The position numbers and the translations under genes were made by a program. The notes under the pieces are model-generated. The model worked only from the letters and a program-made list of their open reading frames with translations, made no database searches and was not told the origin of the DNA. Of a stretch of DNA of 64,000 nt, positions 56,289-64,000 are shown piece by piece. Location: the NCBI GenBank assembly GCA_954871525.1, contig OX940869.1, positions 15,555,001-15,619,000 of the forward strand, read 5' to 3'. Origin of the DNA: Parietaria judaica (taxonomy: Eukaryota; Streptophyta; Magnoliopsida; Rosales; Urticaceae). Position 1 is the stretch's first letter; each line of letters starts with the position of its first letter.

Positions 56289-59025
56289 TGTTGGACATAT
56301 GTGTCCTTAAACAAGATATTTTATCCATTTGTAAAAGATTATGACAAGTCGTTGAATAAAGATGATACTTATTATGATAATCTTATTATAGTTTCTGGTA
56401 GAGTAAAATAGAATGTTTGATCCTTAGTTCATAAAGGATGCAATTATGAATTATTATCACAACAGAGTCAATGTGAAGAAGAATTAATAATCATAATAAA
56501 TGAAAATGTCCGTGACCTGATTAACTGGGTGGGAGCCCATTAATCGTATAAGGTCATTAATGTAACTAAGTGACAATCCTATTCTGGATTTTGTGTGTGT
56601 CACACTCACTAGAAGTGCATTAAGTATGAAGTGTCTTCATACTGGACTAGACCTGACTTAAACTCCGGAAGTTATCATATAAGACCGTCACTGATAACTT
56701 GGAGTTGAGTCACTAGTAGATGATCAAATGGATATTCGATCTAAGTCCTGAGTGATCTTGAGTCCAAGCTGCTGGCTTGATTGTTCTTTGATTTAACCGT
56801 TAAAGAACACGAAATATTACCGCTGTTCCCAACACTATTATTTTGGGAACATGATAGTCAGCAGTAAGGGTAGCTTGGTCATAGACATGGGCATCACACA
56901 GCTCTCTTCAGAGTGATGATGATTCCCTTGATTGTCGGTGGTGAGAAGTGAGAGGTACCCGTGCGCAACTTATGAATCGAAACCATAAGTGGGTTGCTCA
57001 TAATATTACTGACTGAGTCAAGGATGAAAATGCAATGAGGGGCATAACGGTAGAAACCGCCTGCTCGTATGTGGATTATCAAGTGAAAGATCAATAACCC
57101 GAATTTGATTGTATCAATGGATACCCTGCTGTTATAAAGGGAATAATATATACCGTATCACTAAAGAGTGCAGCCTCAGGTCTATAGTGGAATCACTTCG
57201 AGGTTTGACGAACAACTAGCAGTTCGTTGGAGCTTAAGTGATACGGGTCCATGGTCCCCAGGATAGCTCCGTAACGGATGATACGTACATGATTAAAATA
57301 CATTCTGGATAATGTTTAATCATTTGGCTTGACTTATAAAACTGAAAGGTCTGTGGCAGACGTTAGATAGTTTTATCGTTAGCGTGGCAAAAGTACCATA
57401 TTTTTGTACACGAAATTAACTGATAAAAAAAGTTAGAATTTATATTTTCTATCAGCACCATGTTGCTGGAAATTAAATTCTAAGCAACTTTGCTTTTTGA
57501 ACCGAGTCATTTCGACTTACGGTTAGTGATTTATGGATTTTCTAAGTTTATGATCGGTTCGATAAACTTTGAATTTAAATCACATGTCACGAATTTAAAT
57601 GATGGTGTGGCACCATGACATTTTAATGTGTGATATTGAGATCAGGAAATATTAATATAATTTAATTATTTGGATTTAATTATTAATATCTTATTAATAA
57701 TTAATTAATAATGAATAGATTTATATTAATAAATAAAAATATATATTTATATATATTCATATGTGTAAATTCGAATTAGGGTTTGATATATGAAACCCTA
57801 GCTAAATTCGAATGGTATGATTTGGTCTTTCCAAATTTGCGGCATAAGTACCAAATGTTTTGGTATTTTAGCAAATCCCTAAAATCAATATTATCCATTG
57901 GATCGGTTATGATTTAATATCAACCGTTGGATTAGGATATTGATAAATTCGAAATTAATAACTTGGTGACCAAGTTTCATTTTTCGAATTTTGGTTAATT
58001 AATTATATCTGTTAGATCGGTCTAAGATTTAATTTTCACCGTCAGATTGAAAATTAATTAATTATATATATTTATATATATATTCGAATTATAGTTTATG
58101 GATAAATTCGATTTTTTTTAATAAATCTTTTTATATTTGATTTTATCCTAAACTAATTTGATCCATTAGATCGGTTTAAAGATTTATCTCAACCGTTGGA
58201 TCTAGATAATGATAATTCCAATTTTATTATAAATATATAGGATAATTCGAATTTTATAAAGATAAGAAGATAAGATTGGTTTTTTTATTTATCCAAATCT
58301 TTCTTATTTAATTAAATCCCTAATTAATTATATCCATTGGATTTAGATATGATTAAATCTTGACCATTGGATTAAGATAATTAATTATATTTAATTAATG
58401 AAATTCAAAAATTAGGGAGGGAAATTCTCCAATTCGGTTACGGTTTGAGCCTATAAATAAGAGGCTCATTCTACACATTTTTCACACCTTTCCCCAGAGA
58501 AAAATTCGAACTCTCCCTCTCCCTCAGGGTCTGCGAATTTTCTCTCTGATCTCTCTTTTCTGGTTTGGCTTAGGAGACTATTTCTCCGGAAGCATAAAAA
58601 GAACCATCAGTTAAAATTTTGCGACGGAGTCCTGCCGGCGAAGCACACGCTTCGGTACGAGGATTCCAGGAGTATATCCCGGAAGATCACGGGAGTTTCC
58701 CTCAGCACCGGCAGAGCCCTGCCCGATTCAGAACGCGCAGCCGGAAGTCGTCAATAGAGGTACGGCCTTATGCATTGGGTTAATAAATGCAACCATTTAC
58801 TGCTTTCTATTTATTTCCTATTATGACTAGATTATTAATACTGATATATGAATATTAAATTACATAATATTTATCAGATCTTGTGAAATGGTTATTATCC
58901 GATATCCGGACCGTTGGACGGATAACAAGTTATTCCGCTTTAAATTAATTTTGAAATGTTACCCGGACGGTTCGGAGGTTCAATTCGTGATAATTTTCAA
59001 GGAATCCGAGACGTGATTCCCAACA
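56289..59025 (+). mobile_element. 2.7-kb solo LTR, copy 4, inside the LINE RT gene
   Basis: Starts TGTTGGACATATGTGTCCTT and ends GTGATTCCCAACA, with a perfect TTAAG duplication. It resembles copies 1 and 2 over most of its length, including the TATA box (58452-58459) and the 'cacgcttcggtacgaggatt' leader, but the last 150 bases differ and the primer-like string is absent. Deleting it together with one TTAAG copy reconnects the LINE reading frame, which shows it hit an already inserted LINE. An AT-rich stretch with several 'attagatcggt'-type sub-repeats covers 57890-58400. Confidence 0.92.
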
Positions 59026-60635
59026 TTAAGTCCCCGAGACAACCGATTGCCGTCCTCCGGGGTGATGTTGTTAGAGCAACAAAACATGGATTTCTCCATA
59101 TTTACCACTTGGCCCGACCCCTTCTCGTACACTTCCAAGATAGAGCGGATGGCTTGGCAACAAGCATCGTTCGCCTCGCAAAAAATAATATTGTCGTCCG
59201 CGAAGAGAAGGTGAGTCACCGGAGGGGCGCGAGGTCGACAAGCAAAGCCCCGTAGAAGGCCGAGCCTCTCTTGACCTCGTATAAGGGCGGAAAATCCCTC
59301 CGCACACACGATGAACAAATAAGGAGATAGAGGGCAGCCTTGCCGGAGCCCTCTCGCCGGAGAAAAAGGCCCCCCAATCCGACCATTGATGACCACGGAT
59401 AGGGTGGAAGTGGAAATACAATCCCGCACTACATCAATCACCCGACTCCCGAAGCCCATTCTTCTTAACATAGCCCACACAAATCCCCATTCGACTCGGT
59501 CGTACGCTTTGCTCATGTCGAGTTTGAGAGCGAAAGCCCCCTTTTTTTGCTTCGGGAGCCTCTTAAGGGAGTGGAGTAGCTCGTAGGCAATTGCAGCGTT
59601 GTCCGTAATGAGGCGTCCGGGGACAAAAGCGCTTTGAGTCTCAGAGATAACGGACGAGAGGGCACCCTTGATACGGTTCGCCACCACTTTTGTGACAATT
59701 TTAAGAAGCACGTTGCATAAGCTTATCGGGCAAAAGTCTTGAACCCTAGTCGGGTTCTTGATCTTGGGGATAAGCACAATATTCGTAGCGTTCCAATATT
59801 TTGCGCTCTTCTTGCCATTAAGAATGTCCAAGGCCTCATTCCGAACCCCCGGCCCTACCGTTTTCCAAAACTTTTGAAAAAAGATGGCGTGGAAGCCATC
59901 GGGGCCCGGGGCCTTCCGTGGACCCATAGAATGGAGGGCTGAATCCACTACCTCCCCTGTGAACATCTCTTCCGTAAGCTCTTGATGTAGAGGCGAGATC
60001 GAATTCACATCCTCCCGAGTGATAACCCGAAAGTCGTCTTCGGATGCTCCGTTCGACTTGAAAATGTTCGAGACGTACCTTTCGAACACCACTCTAACTT
60101 CCCTTTCCGAAGAAACCCACTCCCCTGCCTTGTTGAGGATGCCCCTGATTGAGTTTTGGGATTTTCGACGAGAGGCTCGAGCATGAAAATAAGCGGTGTT
60201 CTTATCCTCGTCTTGGAGCCAGTCCGCTCACGCACGTTGTTTCCAATAATAATCCTCCACAAGAATAAGCAAATCCCGATCTGCATTCCACCTTTTTAAC
60301 TCGGATCTAATACTCGGGGTGAGCACCTCCCCGTGAGCCCGATCAATCTTTTCAGATAAAGTCCGAATACGTCGTTCCCGATGGCCAAGAGACGTCCTTG
60401 CCCACACACGTAGGGCATCTTTGCATCCAACCAAACCTGCAACACAACCCCTTCCCCCCTCATTGCCACATTCAGATGACCAAGCCCTCTTGACTATGTC
60501 TGCACAGTTTTCCACAAGAAGCCAAGCAGGCTCGAAGGCCCACCGGCTTGTTCCAGCCGATCTGTTATGAGGGATTAAGGGGGGCAGCAACCGTGTCAAT
60601 AAGAATGGCCCTATGATCCGATCCCCAAAAATCAA
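59026..60635 (-). pseudogene. LINE ORF2, reverse-transcriptase part
   Basis: The open frame 60092-58980 covers the RT fingers and palm. It has 'APGPDGFHAIFFQKFW', then 'LIPKIKNPTRVQDFCPISLC', motif A 'LKLDMSKAYDRVEW' and motif C 'LLFADDNIIFCEA' with both Asp residues. The catalytic core thus looks intact. Upstream, the frame 60228-60635 holds the endonuclease-RT linker, separated by an in-frame stop at about 60228. The RT is cut by the solo LTR just after the palm. Confidence 0.85.
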
Positions 60636-60639
60636 GGAC

Positions 60640-61284
60640 TTTCACCGACCCCACCGGATAAAGGTGCTTCCAGGCCGTGTTGGCACACGCTCGATCTAAA
60701 CGGCTCTAGACGTTATTGTCTCCAATATGCATATTATTCCAAGTGAAGATATCTCCCTGGTAGCCTAAATCAATTAAGCCACATACCTCTAGAGTCTGTG
60801 TAAACAGCTCCATGTTCATTGTACGACGTCGTGCTCTGCTTTTGTGTTCGAAATCAAATAGAATTTCGTTAAAGTCCCCTGCGCATAGCCATGAACTATC
60901 GTCGTTGTTGTGGAGTTTACTCAGCAGGTCCCACGATAAATGGCGAGCCGCTTCCATTGGTTCTCCGTAAAATCCAGTGAACCGGGATGTGATGCCAAGC
61001 TCGTCTGTAACAGAGGCATCGATGTGCCGCTTGCTGAAGCTGCGAATAGAGACGTCAATCCGATCATTCCACAGGAGATGAAGGCCCCCTCTAAGCCCCA
61101 CCGCGCTAACCCCGAAGCCGTTAGCGAATCCCAGCGTCCATTTCAGCTTGTCAACCTGGACTCCTCTTAATTTCGTTTCCGAAAGAAAGAGAACGTCCGG
61201 TTTCCGCTCACAGATGAGTCTCCGTAAGCGGACTGTCGCTCGGAGAGTGCATAATCCCCGAGCGTTCCAGCAGACAATTTTCAT
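60640..61284 (-). pseudogene. LINE ORF2, apurinic-type endonuclease part
   Basis: The N-terminal exonuclease-endonuclease-phosphatase domain starts at 61284 (MKIVCWNARGLC). It carries 'DVLFLSETKL' with the metal-binding Glu and 'LCAGDFNEILF' with the Asp-Asn pair. An in-frame stop at about 60706 precedes the last conserved box, 'WGSDHRAIL', which is still readable at about 60625-60600. A frameshift follows. All catalytic residues are present in pieces, so the enzyme was lost by few changes. Confidence 0.85.
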
Positions 61285-61798
61285 TGTTCCCGGTCAGCAC
61301 ACCGTTGGTACGCCGCCGATTGTCGTTTGCTTGGTTCCAAGCTCCTACTTCCATCACCTCTTCTTGCATAATCAGTCTCGTCTGACCTTGGGACTCTGAC
61401 TTTCTGTGCAACCCATTTCCCTCCTTGATCCCAACCAAACGAGGATTGGTTCCCACCAGCTCCTTTGATTCGTCTCTCTGGGTGTGGGTAATCTCCTGAC
61501 GCCGCCGTTTGATCCCGTCATGGCGACTCAGTTCATCTTTGTGACACTCTCCCTTACCGAGCACTGTGGGCTGGGGATGATGAATCACATCGTGCAACCC
61601 GATCATGGGGTGTGGGGACCTCTCCACTTGTTGTAAGAGGGTCATTGCTGGTCCAAGCTCTTTGACAAGCAAGCCCATGCCATTTAATTGGCCCATAGCC
61701 AAATTAGATGGAATTTGGGTGACTTGGGCTTTCAAAATGGGCCTTCTCACCATACTTGGCCCACTCACAGACTTGGGACAAAGATTCCCCTCCTTCAT
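61208..61798 (-). CDS. LINE linker ORF between ORF1 and the endonuclease
   Basis: A 196-codon frame whose first ATG lies just before the ORF1 stop (about 4-base overlap) and which overlaps the endonuclease start by about 75 bases. The sequence is polar and low-complexity with no domain I can name. In plant L1 elements this region joins the ORF1-type protein to the endonuclease, so it may be a shifted part of one of the two ORFs and not a separate gene. Confidence 0.4.
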   Translation of the reverse strand: MKEGNLCPKSVSGPSMVRRPILKAQVTQIPSNLAMGQLNGMGLLVKELGPAMTLLQQVERSPHPMIGLHDVIHHPQPTVLGKGECHKDELSRHDGIKRRRQEITHTQRDESKELVGTNPRLVGIKEGNGLHRKSESQGQTRLIMQEEVMEVGAWNQANDNRRRTNGVLTGNNENCLLERSGIMHSPSDSPLTETHL

Positions 61799-62748
61799 GG
61801 GTTAGGTGTCGAGCTTGCCTTCTCACTTCCACAAAGGGAAATCACAGAGTGTTCTTTCGTAGCTCCCTTCTCCGTGTGCCCGGAAGCATCAAAGGAACGC
61901 TTTCCGTTGTCTGTCACCCGTCCACAAAAGGCCAAGGATTCCATCATAGACTTCGCAGATGTTGGGCGCATCGAGGTGCTCAGGTCCTGTTTCGCCCCGT
62001 TGATTTCTGGGTTCTTCTCGGGATTAGCGTCTGTCATCGGCGCGTGGTGGTCGTCCTTTTTCACGGGACCAGAATCCGGCCGGTGAGATCTGGCCCTTCC
62101 TCCATTTGAGAAGCAACTTTCCTCCTTGGATCCCGTCGAAATCCAATTGCCGAACATTGGCACTGCCTTCACTCCGGCCTTGACGATGCACGTCTCCTCT
62201 TCCCGGTGGCACTCGGAGACCCCGTGACCCAGAACCCCGCACTGGTAGCAAAAGGTACCAATGCTCTCATATTTAGCTTGGATCCAAATCAAGCATTGAT
62301 TCTTCCTGTCTAGGAAAAATCCAGCCTGTAGTGGTTTGGATACTGATATACGAACTTTGAGTCTTGCATAGGCCGCAAATTTAGCGTCCCGTCTGGTTTT
62401 GCAGTCCAAAGCTTCACCGAAATGGCTGGCAATCCGGGATAAGGAAGCTTCCGAGATCATTGCTGGAGGAAGGCCAAGTAAGCGAATCCAGAACAGGCTG
62501 GTGTCAAACCGGACTTCTGCTAAGGGCAGGTGCATCGGCCAATCTTCTAGGAGGAGATGAGAGCCTTTAATAGTCCATGGGCGTCTAGAGAGGACGACCT
62601 CCCTATCATTCTCCTGTTTGAATCCAAACTTGCAATGAATATTCACGTCATATTTGTTTACCTCAGAGCATTTACTCTGATTCAATACCAGCGAGATGAA
62701 TGGTCGTCTTCCCAACGAGTCTCCGGTGACGGAAATGCAGCGTTTCAC
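61795..62748 (-). CDS. LINE ORF1: DUF4283 and zinc-knuckle nucleic-acid-binding protein, 317 aa
   Basis: ORF1 of plant L1-type LINEs binds the element RNA. The DUF4283-like domain covers about residues 15-140 ('VVLSRRPWTIKGSHLLLEDW', 'FWIRLLGLPPAMIS'). A CCHC knuckle follows (C167-x2-C170-x4-H175-x4-C180). After that the chain is polar, with DNA/RNA-binding-style Lys/Arg/Ser composition. The frame is open for its whole length. I take the ATG at 62748, which starts close to the expected edge of the DUF4283 domain, although the usual proteins have a longer N terminus. It is the best-preserved part of the LINE, but the rest of the element is broken. Confidence 0.8.
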   Translation of the reverse strand: MKRCISVTGDSLGRRPFISLVLNQSKCSEVNKYDVNIHCKFGFKQENDREVVLSRRPWTIKGSHLLLEDWPMHLPLAEVRFDTSLFWIRLLGLPPAMISEASLSRIASHFGEALDCKTRRDAKFAAYARLKVRISVSKPLQAGFFLDRKNQCLIWIQAKYESIGTFCYQCGVLGHGVSECHREEETCIVKAGVKAVPMFGNWISTGSKEESCFSNGGRARSHRPDSGPVKKDDHHAPMTDANPEKNPEINGAKQDLSTSMRPTSAKSMMESLAFCGRVTDNGKRSFDASGHTEKGATKEHSVISLCGSEKASSTPNP

Positions 62749-62935
62749 CGGAATCCGCCATTAACGAGGAGAAGCGATTTAGAAACTCCAGAAGTACTCA
62801 GCGCAGTTGTTCTTCGACCGCTCAGATTTCGGTAACTTTTGTGGCGTCGGTGACCTCCAGCTCGTGGTCAGCAAGCATCGTAAACGAGAAGGAAAGCCAA
62901 CTCTGGTAATCCTTCTTCGATCCTCTAGATCATGA

Positions 62936-63237
62936 ACCTACTGTAACACTTTTTCTCCGAATGCCACTTCCATCTTCAGTTATTTCTTTAAACTCATAAT
63001 ATAGTTCATTTATATGTCTCTTGGCTATCTGTATTTCCTCTCTCACTTTTTTTTTTTCAAATATGCAAAACTCAGATCAGCAAACAAGATATAAAAAATA
63101 TAATGGAAATACCAAATCGTCGATGATATCTGTGAGTCTGTGACGTTCAACTATTCAGCAACGAATTTTTCTTTTTTTTCCGTCATGATACTGCACTGAT
63201 TCTTTTCTCAAATCATCAATTAATCAAGCTTTAAGAT
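62936..63237. other. Spacer between the LINE and the second copia-like LTR
   Basis: AT-rich, with a poly-T run near 63047-63058 and no ORF. The LTR on its right starts directly after AAGAT (63233-63237), a candidate target duplication whose partner would lie outside the window. Confidence 0.45.
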
Positions 63238-63970
63238 TGTTGGGTATATTTTCTATATATGATGACAATGAGAAACAAATTAAAGCAAAACAGTAGTAAG
63301 TAGAATTATTAATACATATCTTTGTATTCTTGGATTGACGAGCACCGGCTTGTCGCTATGATCCGGAAATTGTTCATGATATCCTATAAAAAGAGAAAAC
63401 CGTTAGGGATTCCCGAGACGCGTTGGACGCTCTCCTTAAAGCTTGATTCGCCTCCTTCACGTGCTTGAGGTTCATTAGGCGATAGCTTCCCAGGATATAA
63501 CAGGATAACCGAGAACTCCGTAGCACTTCGAAGTTCACCGGCGAACTGAAACTTCTTGAACTCCGTTACCGAAAGACTCACGACATAAAACGATGGGAAG
63601 CATGAAAAATTGAATTTGCGGAGTGAAAAATCGGGAAGCAAACTCATAGTTTCTAGAGAGATTTTCGAAGGACATTTTGCAATGGTGTGTCGAAAGGGTC
63701 GAGTTCACCGTCAAATTTATATACGCCGTGGAGAGACAAAGAATTGAATCATAATCAATTCCGAAACGTTTATCATAAATTGCAATTAAAATGAAACGTA
63801 ATAAATTGAATTCAATATTCATAACGGACATAATCAATATGACCGTTTTACGTAACGTTCACACGTCGGAACATATCCCGGTAATTGGATAGAGCGTTCG
63901 TCTCGAGTATTCGACATTTCGACTGACTCGACGCTATCTCAATTTTATTTAACTGCAATTATTTCCAACA
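63238..63970 (-). repeat. 3' LTR of a second copia-like element, copy B (733 bp)
   Basis: On the minus strand it starts TGTTGGAAATAATTGCAG and ends ATATACCCAACA, with both terminal dinucleotides intact. It is almost identical to copy A at 48816-49549. Confidence 0.92.
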
Positions 63971-64000
63971 ATCCCCCACATAAATAAAATTGACAGATCA
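63971..64000 (-). mobile_element. Polypurine tract and internal start of the second copia-like element (runs off the window)
   Basis: The minus strand reads ATGTGGGGGAT directly before the LTR, followed upstream by the same 'aaaattgacagatca' context as at 49560-49580. The rest of the element lies beyond position 64000. Confidence 0.8.

Larger units (their letters stand above)
54404..62935 (-). mobile_element. Nearly full-length L1-type LINE (minus), split by a solo LTR
   Basis: Gene order on the minus strand is ORF1 with DUF4283 and a zinc knuckle, endonuclease, reverse transcriptase, zf-RVT and RNase H, then a short 3' UTR ending 'ttaatatacaaagcatcaca' and an A-rich tail at 54404-54412. Without the 2737-bp LTR at 56289-59025 it is about 5.8 kb, close to full size for plant L1 elements. 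The 5' edge (about 62935) is an estimate, and no target duplication was found. Several stops and frameshifts in ORF2 make it inactive. Confidence 0.85.

Overview
The window looks like nuclear DNA of a flowering plant, most likely a eudicot. It is AT-rich, has GT-AG splicing, carries one plant cell-wall gene with short GC-rich exons, and is otherwise filled with plant transposable elements (Athila-type Ty3/gypsy, Ty1/copia, L1-type LINEs with a plant RNase H tail, hAT, Mutator-like MITEs and a tRNA-derived SINE). No bacterial operons, CRISPR arrays, rRNA genes or intact tRNA genes were seen.

Layout. 1-9 kb: low-complexity AT-rich DNA, a 417-bp inverted-repeat MITE (1236), a hAT-like MITE (4374), an old solo LTR of an Athila-like family (6226-7595, TSD CTAGT) and a 991-bp palindromic MULE-type foldback element (7653-8643, 9-bp TSD). 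9-13.7 kb: a decayed LINE on the + strand, split by a 2.7-kb solo LTR (9480-12179, TSD GAACC), then a second foldback element (13728-14693, 9-bp TSD). 15.4-19 kb: the only convincing host gene, a two-exon minus-strand TBL/PMR5-family polysaccharide O-acetyltransferase (441 aa). 20.8-26.4 kb: an LTR-like tract with a 105-bp tandem duplication, a hAT MITE, a MULE MITE and a second 2.8-kb solo LTR. 26.4-34.7 kb: a Ty3/gypsy 5' LTR with a gag start, joined abruptly to a truncated hAT transposase, followed by a full-length but dead hAT element (30605-34667, TSD ATTTATTG) that carries a copia solo LTR. 37.5-38.2 kb: a hAT MITE with a MULE-MITE fragment inside it. 38.3-44.2 kb: a young, complete Athila-like TR-GAG element with two LTRs, a tRNA-Asp primer site, one intact gag ORF, no protease and almost no pol. 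44.3-47.2 kb: a MITE, a gypsy solo LTR and a SINE with a perfect 16-bp TSD. 47.5-64 kb: a nested stack containing a LINE fragment cut by a hAT MITE, a truncated copia element cut by a solo LTR, a nearly full-length LINE (minus) whose RT is split by a fourth 2.7-kb solo LTR, and the 3' LTR of another copia copy running off the window.

The host gene probably acts alone, as a Golgi membrane enzyme that acetylates a hemicellulose. The rest is a record of successive insertions. Most elements have exact ends and matching target-site duplications, so the order of many insertions can be read. I found no clearly new biological system. The most notable items are the gag-only Athila derivative, the hierarchical foldback elements, and the 2.7-kb solo-LTR family in which two copies carry a primer-binding-like string just inside their 3' end.
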